Shown: one piece after another, positions 15,682-24,894 of the stretch | Position numbering within the stretch: the first letter of the stretch is position 1 | Layout: each line of letters starts with the position of its first letter | Assembly: GCA_019119615.1 (NCBI GenBank) | Contig: DWWQ01000017.1 | Span: 1-41,692 of the forward strand | Length of the DNA stretch: 41,692 bases | Source of the DNA: Candidatus Alistipes stercoravium | GTDB lineage: Bacteria > Bacteroidota > Bacteroidia > Bacteroidales > Rikenellaceae | Direction: 5' to 3' | The notes under the pieces: model-generated | The model's database searches: none | The model's input: only the letters and a program-made list of their open reading frames with translations | Told to the model about the DNA's origin: nothing | Made by a program: the position numbers and the translations under genes

Positions 15682-16530
15682 ATGTTTGCCATGGATTTCC
15701 GATTCACCATCGCCCTGATCTACGACTTCGACGGCACGCTCGCCCCGGGCAACATGCAGGAGTACGACTTCATCCCCGCCGTGGGCAAGAGCAACCGCGA
15801 ATTCTGGTCCGAAGCCAACTCGCTGGCCGAGGCGCAGGATGCCGACATGGTTCTCACCTACATGGCCCGCATGATCCAGGAGGCCAAATCCAAGGGGCTG
15901 TCGCTGCGCCGCGAGGCCTTCCAGGAGTCGGGACGCCGCGTGGCACTCTACCCCGGGGTCCGCGAGTGGTTCGCGCGCATGAACCGCTACGGCGCCGAAC
16001 GCGGCATCCGCATCCTGCACTACATCAACTCCTCGGGCCTCAAGGAGATCATCGAAGGCACCGAAATCGCCCACGAATTCCGCAAGATCTACGCCTGCTC
16101 GTTCCTCTACGACGTGGACGGCATCGCCTACTGGCCCGCCGTGGCGGTAAACTACACCAACAAGACGCAGTTCATCTTCAAGATCAACAAGGGCGTCGAG
16201 TCGGTCTTCGACTCGAAGCTCGTGAACCGCTACATCCCCGAGAACGAACGCCCCGTGCCGTTCCGACACATGATCTACGTCGGCGACGGAACCACCGACA
16301 TCCCCTGCATGCGGCTGGTCAAGAACTTCGGCGGACACTCCATCGCCGTCTACAACCCCGCCGAGAAGGGCGCCCGCAAGGAGATGGCCTCGCTGATCCA
16401 CGACAACCGCGTGAGCCACGTCTGCCCGGCCGACTACCGCGAAGGTTCGGACATGGACCTGCTCGTGCGGACGATCATCGACAAGATCGACCTCGACGAC
16501 CGGCTCGAACAACTCGAAGTGGTCAAATAG
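15682..16530 (+). CDS. HAD-superfamily hydrolase
   Basis: The protein has 282 residues from ATG 15682; ATG 15691 is equally possible, while ATG 15652 lies in the promoter. Motif I is IYDFDGTLAPGN near the N-terminus, with both aspartates, and motif IV is YVGDGTTDIPCM. The region between holds a helical cap domain (residues about 20-110). HAD enzymes of this type are usually phosphatases; the substrate is not predictable. The stop is 1 base before the ATG of the permease-like gene, so the two are likely co-transcribed. Confidence 0.85.
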   Translation: MFAMDFRFTIALIYDFDGTLAPGNMQEYDFIPAVGKSNREFWSEANSLAEAQDADMVLTYMARMIQEAKSKGLSLRREAFQESGRRVALYPGVREWFARMNRYGAERGIRILHYINSSGLKEIIEGTEIAHEFRKIYACSFLYDVDGIAYWPAVAVNYTNKTQFIFKINKGVESVFDSKLVNRYIPENERPVPFRHMIYVGDGTTDIPCMRLVKNFGGHSIAVYNPAEKGARKEMASLIHDNRVSHVCPADYREGSDMDLLVRTIIDKIDLDDRLEQLEVVK

Positions 16531-16531
16531 G

Positions 16532-17467
16532 ATGACCCTCCTGTCGCTGCACATCCGCCTCGCGGGGCGCTGGCTGCGGGAGGTGGGGTGGTTCCTCCCC
16601 GTGGTCCTCGCAGCCGCCGCACTCGCCGCCGCGGGGCTTGCGGCCGTGGCCCGCTGGAACGTTACGGCGGCCCTCCTCCTCGCGCTGCTGCTGCTCGTAC
16701 AGCTCCACCGCCACCGCCGCGACCTGACGCTCCTGCGCACGACGCTGCGCCACCCCGCAAGAACGCTCGCCGCGGAGTACCTGCTCCTCGCACTCCCCGC
16801 CGCAGGTGTCGTCGCCCTCGCGGGAGGCGGGTCCGAGACACTCGCACTCCCCGCCGCGGCACCCCTTGTCGCCCTCTGGCCCCGACGGCGGCGGCGCGCC
16901 ACACGCCCCCTTGCCGCCCTGCGCATCGCCCGGACGGGATACTCCCCCGAGTGGACCGCCGCCCTGCGACGCCATCCCGCGGCGGCCGGCATCGCACTGG
17001 CCGCGACGCTCGGCGCCGCCGCGATTCCCTGGGCCGGATTCCCGGCACTCTGCCTCGCGGCGCTCCTCGCCACGGAGCTCTACGCCCGCAACGAACCCCT
17101 CGCGCTGCTGCTGCTCCCCGGACGTCCGGCCGCGCGCCTGCTCGGCGGAAAGCTCCTCACGGCATGGCGCAACCTCTTTCTCGGATCGCTCCCGGCAGCC
17201 GTGCTGACCCTCGTGCTCTACCCCGCATCGGCCTGGATGGCCGCCGTGTGGATCCCCTATGCGGCCCTCGCCATGACCTACGCCGTGCTGGCCAAATACG
17301 CCGCCTACGACCCCCGCACGCCCGACGCCGCACCCTCGACGGCCGCACGCATCGGCCTGCTGGGACTCCTGCTGCCGCCCCTGCTGCCCGTAACGCTGCT
17401 GCTCACCATCGGCTACGCCGTGCGGGCCGAACGCAACCTCGACCGATACCTCCATGATTACGATTGA
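16532..17467 (+). CDS. ABC-transporter membrane component (predicted)
   Basis: The protein has 311 residues, rich in Ala and Leu, with about six to eight hydrophobic segments, such as FLPVVLAAAALAAAGLAAV, ALLLALLLLVQL, AAGIALAATLGAAAIPW and LGLLLPPLLPVTLLLTIGYAV. Basic segments lie between them (WPRRRRRATRP). I see no family signature, but it overlaps by 14 bases an ABC ATPase gene, as in two-gene ABC-2-type exporters. The transport function is inferred from that pairing. Confidence 0.7.
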   Translation: MTLLSLHIRLAGRWLREVGWFLPVVLAAAALAAAGLAAVARWNVTAALLLALLLLVQLHRHRRDLTLLRTTLRHPARTLAAEYLLLALPAAGVVALAGGGSETLALPAAAPLVALWPRRRRRATRPLAALRIARTGYSPEWTAALRRHPAAAGIALAATLGAAAIPWAGFPALCLAALLATELYARNEPLALLLLPGRPAARLLGGKLLTAWRNLFLGSLPAAVLTLVLYPASAWMAAVWIPYAALAMTYAVLAKYAAYDPRTPDAAPSTAARIGLLGLLLPPLLPVTLLLTIGYAVRAERNLDRYLHDYD

Positions 17468-18146
17468 TTCACTCACCGTACGCTACGGACAGAAGACCGT
17501 GCTGGACCGCCTGACCATGCACCTCACGGAAGGGGCCGTGCACGGCCTGGCCGGCATCAACGGCGCCGGCAAGACCACCCTTTTCGAGACGCTCTTCGGC
17601 CTCGTGCGCCCCGCCGCGGGGAGCATCACCCGCTTCGGCCGCCCCCTGCGGCGCAGCCAGATCGCCTACATGCCCGCCGAGAGCTTCTTCTACGACGGCA
17701 TGACGGGCCGCGACCTGCTCGAAATGACGGCCCACTACCACCCCGGGACGGATCCCGAACCCTGGATCGACCTCTTCGGACTGCCGGCCGACCAGCCCGT
17801 GGGCGAATGGTCCGCGGGCATGCGGCGCAAGCTGGCCCTCGCGGCGACGCTCATGCAGCGCAAGGAGGTCGTGCTGCTCGACGAACCCTTCAACGGCCTC
17901 GACATGGAGAGCCTCTACGTCGCGCAGCGCCTCATCCTCCGGCGCCGGCAGGAGGGCGCCACGATCCTCATCACGTCGCACCTGCTCCCGACGCTCACGC
18001 CCGTTGCGGACGACATCCGCCTGCTCGACGACGGGCGCATCGCCGCCGAATACCGCAGCGGGGAGTACTCCCGCGCCGAACGCGAGCTGGAGGCCCTCTT
18101 CCACGCCCGCTATACGAACCTTTTTCCCGACAAGAAGATCAACTGA
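17454..18146 (+). CDS. ABC transporter ATP-binding protein
   Basis: The protein has 230 residues. Walker A is GINGAGKTT (34-42), the signature-like segment is WSAGMRRKLALA (119-130; the usual LSGGQ is degenerate, as in many ABC-2 exporters), Walker B is VVLLDEPFNGLD (139-150), and the switch histidine lies in LITSHLL. The single ATPase domain needs the preceding membrane protein as partner. Substrate is unknown; ABC-2 pairs of this size often export drugs, lipids or peptides. Confidence 0.92.
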   Translation: MITIDSLTVRYGQKTVLDRLTMHLTEGAVHGLAGINGAGKTTLFETLFGLVRPAAGSITRFGRPLRRSQIAYMPAESFFYDGMTGRDLLEMTAHYHPGTDPEPWIDLFGLPADQPVGEWSAGMRRKLALAATLMQRKEVVLLDEPFNGLDMESLYVAQRLILRRRQEGATILITSHLLPTLTPVADDIRLLDDGRIAAEYRSGEYSRAERELEALFHARYTNLFPDKKIN

Positions 18147-18160
18147 ACGCATCACAAGCC

Positions 18161-18742
18161 ATGAAAATCATCTTTGCCACCAACAACGCCCACAAGCTCC
18201 GGGAGGTGCAGGCCGTCCTGGGCGAAGGCTTCACGCTCCTCACGCCGCGCGACTGCGGCATCACCGAAGAGATTCCCGAGGAGCAGCCGACCCTCGAGGG
18301 AAACGCCCTGCAGAAGGCCCGCTACCTGCACGACCGCACCGGCCTGGACTGCTTCGCCGACGACACGGGCCTCGAGGTCGAGGCGCTCGGCGGCGCCCCC
18401 GGCGTGCACTCGGCGCGCTACGCCACCGACGGCCACGACTTCGCCGCCAACAACCGCCTGCTGCTCCGCAACCTCGAGGGCGCGGAAAACCGCCGGGCCC
18501 GCTTCCGCACGGTCGTCGCGCTGATCCTCGGCGGCGAGGAACACCTCTTCGAAGGACGGGTCGAGGGGCGCATCATCGAACACGAGACCGGACACGAAGG
18601 GTTCGGTTACGACCCGCTCTTCTGTCCCGAAGGCTCCGACCGCACCTTCGCCCAGATGACCACCGACGAGAAGAACGCCCTCTCGCACCGCGCCCGCGCC
18701 GTGCGGAAACTCGCCGACTATTTGCATTCCATCGGGAAATAG
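18161..18742 (+). CDS. rdgB: RdgB/HAM1 family non-canonical purine NTP pyrophosphatase
   Basis: The protein has 193 residues. It hydrolyses dITP, XTP and ITP to monophosphates, keeping them out of DNA and RNA. Family motifs are [14 protein letters not shown] at the start, [25 protein letters not shown] (72-96 region, with the catalytic Asp pair) and [13 protein letters not shown]. The start at ATG 18161 lies 14 bases after the ABC ATPase stop. Its 3' end contains the folE promoter. Confidence 0.94.
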   Translation: MKIIFATNNAHKLREVQAVLGEGFTLLTPRDCGITEEIPEEQPTLEGNALQKARYLHDRTGLDCFADDTGLEVEALGGAPGVHSARYATDGHDFAANNRLLLRNLEGAENRRARFRTVVALILGGEEHLFEGRVEGRIIEHETGHEGFGYDPLFCPEGSDRTFAQMTTDEKNALSHRARAVRKLADYLHSIGK

Positions 18743-18752
18743 GGTATCTTTG
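18721..18752 (+). promoter_or_regulatory. consensus promoter of folE
   Basis: TTTG (18721-18724), 20 bases, TATCTTTG (18745-18752), an exact consensus match, with the -33 box inside the end of rdgB. An upstream in-frame TTG (18750) falls in the -7 box, supporting ATG 18777 as the folE start. Confidence 0.72.
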
Positions 18753-18776
18753 CCCCCGATAACGGATGACCGAAGC

Positions 18777-19385
18777 ATGGAAAACAGGAACTATACGAAG
18801 GAGGAGCGTTTCGACGAGGCGACCGTCGAGGCCCTCAAGCACCACTATGCGGAGATCCTCCGCCTGCTGGGCGAGGACCCCGCGCGCGAAGGGCTCGTGA
18901 AGACCCCCGAACGGGTCGCCAAGGCCATGTCGTTCCTCACGAAGGGATACGACGAGGACCCGCTGCAGATCATCCGCTCGGCAACCTTCCGCGAGGAGTA
19001 CAAGCAGATGGTGCTGGTCAAGGACATCGAGCTCTACTCGCTGTGCGAACACCACATGCTCCCCTTCTACGGCAAGGCCCACGTCGCCTACATCCCCAAC
19101 GGATACATCACCGGCCTCTCGAAGATCGCCCGCGTGGTGGAGTGCTACGCCCGGCGCCTGCAGGTCCAGGAGCGCCTCACGGTGCAGATCCGCGACTGCA
19201 TCCAGGCCGCGCTGAACCCCATGGGCGTCGCGGTGGTCATCGAGGCCAGCCACATGTGCATGCAGATGCGCGGCATCGAGAAGCAGCAGTCGGCCACCAC
19301 GACCTCGGCCTTCACCGGCATCTTCCTCTCGGACCACCGCACGCGCGAGGAGTTCATGACCCTCATCTCGCACCGCTACCGGTAG
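18777..19385 (+). CDS. folE: GTP cyclohydrolase I
   Basis: The protein has 202 residues. FolE converts GTP to 7,8-dihydroneopterin triphosphate, the first step of folate (and queuosine or pterin) synthesis. Zinc ligands are C90 and H93 in [10 protein letters not shown] and C161 in [10 protein letters not shown]. Other family blocks are [30 protein letters not shown] and the C-terminal EFMTLI. Length is normal for the type IA enzyme. It has its own promoter and terminator. Confidence 0.96.
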   Translation: MENRNYTKEERFDEATVEALKHHYAEILRLLGEDPAREGLVKTPERVAKAMSFLTKGYDEDPLQIIRSATFREEYKQMVLVKDIELYSLCEHHMLPFYGKAHVAYIPNGYITGLSKIARVVECYARRLQVQERLTVQIRDCIQAALNPMGVAVVIEASHMCMQMRGIEKQQSATTTSAFTGIFLSDHRTREEFMTLISHRYR

Positions 19386-19411
19386 CCGTCCGATTCCCGC
19401 AACAGGACACG

Positions 19412-19439
19412 GGCTCGCACACTGCTGCGGGCCTTTTTT
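19412..19439 (+). terminator. intrinsic terminator of folE
   Basis: GGCTCGCA (19412-19419) pairs with TGCGGGCC (19426-19433; one G-T pair), followed by six T. Confidence 0.8.
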
Positions 19440-19444
19440 CATGT

Positions 19445-19550
19445 CCGGCGAGAACGGCGCAACCGGATCCGGGGAACAGCGGCAGGCCCCGGAGAACAGC
19501 GCGGCCGGACCCGGAAACAGCGCGGCCGGACCCGGAAACAGCGCGGCAGG
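19445..19550 (+). repeat. degenerate tandem repeat with a 21-bp core unit
   Basis: Two perfect head-to-tail copies of a 21-base unit containing CCGGACCCGGAAACA lie at 19499-19519 and 19520-19540, with a partial copy after and degenerate GGAGAACAGCGG-type units before. There is no gene here. The words resemble the repeats in the tatD tail. Confidence 0.7.
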
Positions 19551-19667
19551 CTCATATCTGAAAATCACCTCTTTATACGCCGAACGGGCGCATCTGCAAA
19601 ATCCCGCCCATCGGGGAACGAATTTTGAAACGACAGAGGCGAGTGTAAACCCTAAAAAATCAAAAAC

Positions 19668-20312
19668 ATGATCGTCAAAATTTTACGCTACTCGGCACTC
19701 GCGCTCACTGCGATCGCGTGCTGCTCCTGCCAGAAGGAACCTTCGACCTCGGACCTCCGCAAAGAGTACCTGGTCTACACGGCCCACGACACCGCGACGG
19801 ACTTCCAGCAGATCGAAACCTATTACATGCCCGACAGCATCCTGGTGATCGGCAACAGCGACCGCACCGAATACTGGAAGGACGACGACGCACGCGAGAT
19901 CCTCGCCGTGGTCGCCGACCAGATGAACGCCGCAGGCTACACACGCCTCGACGACCGCACGCTCTCCGACGTCGGACTCCAGTTGAGCTATGTCCGGCGC
20001 GTAACCTACTTCGTCGGCTACGACAACCCCTGCTGGTGGTGGTACTACCCCTACTACTGGACCCCGGGATACTGGGGCGACTGGGCCGGATGGCACTATC
20101 CCTACAGCGTCTACTACGGCTATACGGCCGGATCGCTCCTCCTCGAAATGGTCGATCTGGAAGCCGACCGGCAGAGCGGAAAGAAGCTCCCGATCATCTG
20201 GGACAGCTTCATCGGCGGGCTGCTCACCTCGAACGAAGCCCTCAACCTCGAACGGACGCTCGACGCCGTCGAACAGGCCTTCATCCAGTCGCCCTACCTC
20301 TCCACCAAATAG
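19668..20312 (+). CDS. DUF4136-type lipoprotein
   Basis: The protein has 214 residues. The signal peptide ends in a lipobox, LTAIACCSC, with the acylated Cys near residue 20. The body has the DUF4136 pattern: an N-terminal TDFQQIETYYMPD, a central LAVVADQMNAAGYTRL and a C-terminal EQAFIQSPYL. A central patch is very rich in Trp and Tyr (CWWWYYPYYWTPGYWGDW), unusual and likely surface-exposed. Family function is unknown; it is expected at the cell envelope. It is followed by an outer-membrane barrel gene 22 bases later. Confidence 0.85.
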   Translation: MIVKILRYSALALTAIACCSCQKEPSTSDLRKEYLVYTAHDTATDFQQIETYYMPDSILVIGNSDRTEYWKDDDAREILAVVADQMNAAGYTRLDDRTLSDVGLQLSYVRRVTYFVGYDNPCWWWYYPYYWTPGYWGDWAGWHYPYSVYYGYTAGSLLLEMVDLEADRQSGKKLPIIWDSFIGGLLTSNEALNLERTLDAVEQAFIQSPYLSTK

Positions 20313-20334
20313 TTCACCCTAAAAACATTCGACC

Positions 20335-20961
20335 ATGAAAACTGCGAAATACCTCCGTACCCTCGCACTCTGCGCCCTGATGCTCGGGGCGGCCCTCCCG
20401 GGCAAGGCACAGCTCTTCCCCAAAACCTACATGAACGTGGACTGGCAGGTCGGCATGCCCGTGGACCAGTCCTTCGCCGACAAGACCTCCGGCTGGGGCA
20501 TGAACTTCGAAGGCGGCTACTTCGTAACCCCGGCCATCACCGTCGGAGCCTTCATCTCCTACCAGACCTTCCTCGAGGAGATCCCCCGCCAGACGCTGCT
20601 TCTCAACAACAGCACCTCGATGACCACCGCCCAGAAACACGCCCTCTTCCAGCTTCCGTTCGGCGTCGCCGCACGCTACAACTGGTGCAAGAAGAGCATC
20701 TTCCAGCCCTATGTGGGCATGAAGCTGGGCGCCAGCTACGCCGAGATGTCCTCCTATTATTACATTATCAAACAGTACACCGAAACCTGGGGCGTCTACC
20801 TCTCGCCCGAAGTCGGCGTGAGCATCTTCCCCAACCCCGACTACCGCTTCGGTCTGCATGTCGCCCTCTACTACGGCTACGCCTCGAACAGCGGCGACCT
20901 GCTCGTCTATTCGATCGACAACTGCCAGAATTTCGGCATCCGCGTGGGTATCTCCTTCTGA
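20335..20961 (+). CDS. small outer-membrane beta-barrel protein
   Basis: The protein has 208 residues, with a signal peptide ending LPGKAQ near residue 25. The rest alternates polar and aromatic residues in strand-sized blocks and ends VGISF, with a terminal Phe typical of outer-membrane proteins. Examples are MNFEGGYFVTPAITVGAFISY, GVAARYNW and FGLHVALYYGYAS. It resembles an 8-strand barrel of the OmpW/OprF-like superfamily; substrate unknown. It is probably co-transcribed with the DUF4136 lipoprotein and is followed by a strong terminator. Confidence 0.8.
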   Translation: MKTAKYLRTLALCALMLGAALPGKAQLFPKTYMNVDWQVGMPVDQSFADKTSGWGMNFEGGYFVTPAITVGAFISYQTFLEEIPRQTLLLNNSTSMTTAQKHALFQLPFGVAARYNWCKKSIFQPYVGMKLGASYAEMSSYYYIIKQYTETWGVYLSPEVGVSIFPNPDYRFGLHVALYYGYASNSGDLLVYSIDNCQNFGIRVGISF

Positions 20962-20984
20962 TCCCGCACCGACATGCCGCCGCA

Positions 20985-21018
20985 CGCCGGCCCCCTTTTT
21001 CCGGGGACCGGCGTTTTT
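20985..21018 (+). terminator. intrinsic terminator of the lipoprotein-barrel operon
   Basis: CGCCGG plus CCCC pairs with GGGG-A-CCGGCG, followed by five T. It closes the housekeeping region before the polysaccharide locus. Confidence 0.85.
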
Positions 21019-21106
21019 CGTGCGTCATCACCTAAATATCAGATAATAAAAAAATTTCATTATATAAAATAATGCCGAAAAAATGTTTCATCGTAAATAT
21101 ATTTAT

Positions 21107-21114
21107 TATATTTG
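21107..21114 (+). promoter_or_regulatory. -7 box for the plus-strand catabolic operon
   Basis: TATATTTG is an exact TAnnTTTG match, 58 bases before the DUF4434 start, in a strongly AT-rich intergenic stretch. The -33 element is not clear, which would suit an activator-dependent promoter. Confidence 0.5.
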
Positions 21115-21172
21115 CAGTGTATATGCACAAATTTGACTACTAAACCGGACTATCCCCGAAATACAATTTCAC

Positions 21173-22273
21173 ATGAAACCTTCCAGCCGAAGAAATTTTC
21201 TTAAAAAAGTAGCCGTCGCTGCGACCTCCGCGATCGTAGCTCCCGAAATCATCAAGGCGGCATCGAAAGCCGAACCCGCTCATTCACAGTTTTTTGGAGC
21301 CGACTCGGAGAGCGGTCTGATCGTTCCCAAGGAGGCCGGACTGCGCATCACGGGCACCTTCCTCGACGAAATCTCCCACGACATCCCCCACCAGAACTGG
21401 GGCCCCAAGGAGTGGGACCAGGATTTCCGCCATATGAAGGCCATCGGCATCGACACGGTCATCATGATCCGCTCGGGATACCGCAAGTTCATCACCTACC
21501 CGTCGCCCTACCTGCTCAAGCAGGGGTGCTACATGCCCTCGATGGACCTCGTGGACCTCTTCCTGCGCCTGGCCGAGAAGCACGGCATGAAGTTCTACTT
21601 CGGACTCTACGACTCGGGCCGCTATTGGGATACGGGCGACATGTCCTATGAGGTCGAACACAACAAATACGTCATCGACGAGGTGTGGAACCTTTACGGC
21701 AACAAGTACAAGAGCTTCGGCGGATGGTACATCAGCGGCGAGATCAGCCGCGCCACGAAGGGCGCCATCAGCGCCTTCCACACGATGGGCAAGCAGTGCA
21801 AGGATGTTTCGGGCGGCCTGCCCACCTTCATCTCCCCGTGGATCGACGGCAAGAAGGCCGTCATGGCCAGCGGCAGCAAGCTCACCAAGGAGCAGGCCGT
21901 CTCGGTCGAGCAGCACGAGCGCGAGTGGGACGAGATCTTCAACGGCATCCACGACGTCGTCGATGCCTGCGCCTTCCAGGACGGGCACATCGACTACGAC
22001 GAGCTCGACGCCTTCTTCACGGTGAACAAGAAGCTCGCCGACAAGTACGGCATGAAGTGCTGGACGAACGCCGAGTCGTTCGACCGCGACATGCCCATCC
22101 GCTTCCTGCCCATCAAGTTCGACAAGCTGCGCATGAAGCTCGAGGCCGCCAAGCGCGCCGGGTACGACAAGGCCATCACCTTCGAGTTCTCGCACTTCAT
22201 GAGCCCCCAGTCGGCCTACCTGCAGGCCGGACACCTCTACGACCGTTACAAGGAATATTTCAACATCCGCTAA
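21173..22273 (+). CDS. DUF4434 protein with Tat signal; glycosidase-like barrel
   Basis: The protein has 366 residues. It starts with a twin-arginine signal (SRRNFLKK, then an Ala-rich helix), so it is exported folded. The rest fits DUF4434, a TIM-barrel family of unproven function: strand 1 LRITGTFLDE, strand 2 GIDTVIMIRSGY, strand 3 MKFYFGLYDSGRYW, strand 4 SFGGWYISGE (E190), strand 5 LPTFISPWID, strand 6 VDACAFQDG, strand 7 MKCWTNAESF (E301) and strand 8 KAITFEFSHFMSP. Glu after strands 4 and 7 is the arrangement of clan GH-A retaining glycosidases, so hydrolase activity is a reasonable inference. It is the first gene of an operon with a sugar permease and epimerase. Confidence 0.82.
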   Translation: MKPSSRRNFLKKVAVAATSAIVAPEIIKAASKAEPAHSQFFGADSESGLIVPKEAGLRITGTFLDEISHDIPHQNWGPKEWDQDFRHMKAIGIDTVIMIRSGYRKFITYPSPYLLKQGCYMPSMDLVDLFLRLAEKHGMKFYFGLYDSGRYWDTGDMSYEVEHNKYVIDEVWNLYGNKYKSFGGWYISGEISRATKGAISAFHTMGKQCKDVSGGLPTFISPWIDGKKAVMASGSKLTKEQAVSVEQHEREWDEIFNGIHDVVDACAFQDGHIDYDELDAFFTVNKKLADKYGMKCWTNAESFDRDMPIRFLPIKFDKLRMKLEAAKRAGYDKAITFEFSHFMSPQSAYLQAGHLYDRYKEYFNIR

Positions 22274-22282
22274 ACCGATAAC

Positions 22283-23686
22283 ATGGAAAATCGTACCAAC
22301 ACCGGCTACGTCGTCTTCCTCTCGATCGTCGCCGCCATCGGCGGCATCCTCTTCGGATACGACACGGCCGTCATCTCGGGAACCATCTCCAGCGTCGAGG
22401 CCCAGTTCTCGCTCAACGCCATGCAGGTCGGCTGGTTCGTCGGCTGCGCCCTCGTAGGCTCGATCCTCGGCGTCGCCGTCGCCGGCATCCTCAGCGACCG
22501 CTTCGGCCGCAAGCTCACGATGCTCGTCGCCGCCATCCTCTTCACCGCCTCGGGAATCGGCTGCGCCATCAGCCAGAGTTTCACCGAACTGGTCATCTAC
22601 CGCATCATCGGCGGAATCGGCATCGGCGTCGTCTCGATCGTCTCGCCGATGTACATCTCCGAGGTCGCCGTGGCCCGCTGGCGCGGAACGCTCGTATCGC
22701 TCTACCAGCTGGCCATCACCATCGGCTTCCTCGCGGCCTATCTGGTGAACTTCCAGATCCTCCGCTCTGCCGAAACGGCCGTCTACGACACCCCGTGGCT
22801 CCACTGGATCATGGTCGATGAGATGTGGCGCGGCATGCTCGGCAGCAACGCCCTGCCCGCCCTGCTCTTCTTCATCGTCATCTTCTTCATCCCCGAAAGC
22901 CCCCGCTGGCTCATCCTCCGCAACCGCACCGAGCGTGCACACGCCGTGCTGGAGCACATCTACCGCTCGTCGGAGGCCGCCGACGGCGAGATCGCGACGA
23001 TCCGCGACGCCGAGAAGGCCGCGCCCAAGTCGGAGTGGCGCTCGCTCACCTCGCCCGGCATGCGCCGCGCACTGCTCATCGGCGTGGCCATCGCCATGCT
23101 CGGCCAGTTCATGGGCGTGAACGCCGTGCTCTACTACGGACCCACGATCTTCGAGGATGCCGGACTCTCGAGCGGCGACTCACTCTTCTCGCAGGTGCTC
23201 GTCGGCGCGGTGAACATGCTCACTACGGTCATCGCCCTGGTAATCATCGACCGCGTGGGCCGCAAGCAGCTCGTATACTGGGGCGTCTCGGGCATGATCC
23301 TCTCGCTGCTCTGCATCGGAACCTATTTCCTCGCCGGAGCGGCCTGGGGACTCTCCTCGACCTTCCTGCTGGTCTTCTTCCTCGCGTATGTCTTCTGCTG
23401 CGCCATCTCGATCAGCGCCGTAATCTTCGTCCTCCTCTCGGAGATGTATCCCACGCGCATCCGCGGACTGGCCATGTCGATCGCCGGATTCTCGCTCTGG
23501 ATCGGAACCTACCTGATCGGCCAGCTCACCCCCTGGATGCTCGAGACGCTCACCCCGGCCGGAACCTTCTTCCTCTTCGCCGCCATGTGCATCCCCTACA
23601 TCCTGATCATGTGGCGCGCCGTGCCCGAAACCACCGGACGCTCGCTCGAGGAGATCGAACGCTACTGGCAGAAATTCGACAAATAA
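22283..23686 (+). CDS. sugar-porter family MFS transporter
   Basis: The protein has 467 residues with 12 expected transmembrane segments. It shows sugar-porter (XylE-like) signatures: GYDTAVISG in segment 1, the loop 2-3 motif LSDRFGRKLTM, the PESPRWL motif after segment 6, and IDRVGRKQL in the second half, ending VPETTGRSLEEIE. It imports a monosaccharide or small sugar derivative by proton symport across the inner membrane. Adjacent AGE epimerase suggests an N-acyl-hexosamine as cargo. It starts 10 bases after the DUF4434 gene. Confidence 0.92.
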   Translation: MENRTNTGYVVFLSIVAAIGGILFGYDTAVISGTISSVEAQFSLNAMQVGWFVGCALVGSILGVAVAGILSDRFGRKLTMLVAAILFTASGIGCAISQSFTELVIYRIIGGIGIGVVSIVSPMYISEVAVARWRGTLVSLYQLAITIGFLAAYLVNFQILRSAETAVYDTPWLHWIMVDEMWRGMLGSNALPALLFFIVIFFIPESPRWLILRNRTERAHAVLEHIYRSSEAADGEIATIRDAEKAAPKSEWRSLTSPGMRRALLIGVAIAMLGQFMGVNAVLYYGPTIFEDAGLSSGDSLFSQVLVGAVNMLTTVIALVIIDRVGRKQLVYWGVSGMILSLLCIGTYFLAGAAWGLSSTFLLVFFLAYVFCCAISISAVIFVLLSEMYPTRIRGLAMSIAGFSLWIGTYLIGQLTPWMLETLTPAGTFFLFAAMCIPYILIMWRAVPETTGRSLEEIERYWQKFDK

Positions 23687-23708
23687 CCCCTTAACTCCAA
23701 TATAGACA

Positions 23709-24875
23709 ATGGACTTTCAGAAATTAGCCAATCAGTACAAGACCGAACTGCTGGACAGCGTACTGCCTTTCTGGCTCGAACACTCGCAGGACAAGGAGTT
23801 CGGCGGATACTTCAGCTGCCTCGACCGCGACGGCAGCGTCTACGACACCGACAAATTCATCTGGCTCCAGGGCCGCGAGGTATGGCTCTTCGCGATGCTC
23901 TACAACAAGGTCGAGAAGCGCCAGGAGTGGCTCGACTGCGCCATCCAGGGCGGCGAGTTCCTCAAGAAGTACGGCCATGACGGCGACTACAACTGGTACT
24001 TCTCGCTCACGCGCGAGGGCAAGCCGATCATCGACCCCTACAACATCTTCTCCTACACCTTCGCCACGATGGCCTTCGCACAGCTGGCCATCGCTTCGGG
24101 CAACGACGAGTATGCGCAGATCGCCAAGAAGACCTTCGACCGCATCCTCGAGAAACGCTCGAACCCCAAGGGCAAGTGGACCAAGGCCCATGCCGGCACG
24201 CGCCCGATGAAGGACTTCGCCCTGCCGATGATCCTCTGCAACCTCGCCCTCGAGATCGAGCAGCTGATCGACCCGAAACTCATCGACCAGACCATCGAGG
24301 TCTGCCTCCACGAAGTGATGGAGGTCTTCTACCAGAAGGACCTCGGGTTGATCGTCGAGAACCTCTCGGCGACGGACAACTCGCTCATCGACTGCTTCGA
24401 GGGACGCACGATCAACCCCGGACACTCGCTCGAGGCCATGTGGTTCATCATGGACCTGGGCAAGCGCCTGAACCGTCCCGAACTGATCGACCAGGCCGTG
24501 AAGATCGCCCTCTCGACGATCAACTACGGCTGGGACAAGCAGTACGGCGGCATCTTCTACTTCATGGACCGTCTGGGACATCCCCAGCAGCAGCTCGAGT
24601 GGGACCAGAAGCTCTGGTGGGTGCACATCGAGTCGGCCATCGCCATGCTCAAGGGCTACCAGCTCACCGGAAACAAGGAGTGCCTGGCCTGGTTCGAGAA
24701 GCTCCACGACTACATGTGGACCCACTTCAAGGATGCGGAGTACCCCGAGTGGTTCGGCTACCTGAACCGCCGCGGCGAGGTGCTGCTGCCCCTCAAGGGC
24801 GGCAAGTGGAAGGGCTGCTTCCACGTTCCGCGCGGCCTCTACCAGCTGTGGAAGATCCTCGAGGAGTGCAAGTAA
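23709..24875 (+). CDS. AGE-family epimerase (N-acylglucosamine 2-epimerase type)
   Basis: The protein has 388 residues, normal for the family. It is cytoplasmic and folds as an alpha/alpha-6 barrel. The N-terminal part (LPFWLEHSQDKEFGGYF, then DRDGSVYDTDKFIWLQGREVW) is closer to N-acylglucosamine 2-epimerases than to cellobiose/mannobiose epimerases. Predicted catalytic histidines are H239 in NPGHSLEAMW and H372 in CFHVPRGLYQ. The expected reaction interconverts ManNAc and GlcNAc or a related N-acyl-hexosamine, feeding amino-sugar catabolism. In Bacteroides a similar enzyme (NanE) serves the sialic-acid route, but no aldolase is present here. Exact substrate is inference. Confidence 0.88.
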   Translation: MDFQKLANQYKTELLDSVLPFWLEHSQDKEFGGYFSCLDRDGSVYDTDKFIWLQGREVWLFAMLYNKVEKRQEWLDCAIQGGEFLKKYGHDGDYNWYFSLTREGKPIIDPYNIFSYTFATMAFAQLAIASGNDEYAQIAKKTFDRILEKRSNPKGKWTKAHAGTRPMKDFALPMILCNLALEIEQLIDPKLIDQTIEVCLHEVMEVFYQKDLGLIVENLSATDNSLIDCFEGRTINPGHSLEAMWFIMDLGKRLNRPELIDQAVKIALSTINYGWDKQYGGIFYFMDRLGHPQQQLEWDQKLWWVHIESAIAMLKGYQLTGNKECLAWFEKLHDYMWTHFKDAEYPEWFGYLNRRGEVLLPLKGGKWKGCFHVPRGLYQLWKILEECK

Positions 24876-24894
24876 AACACCATTCGAAGCGATC

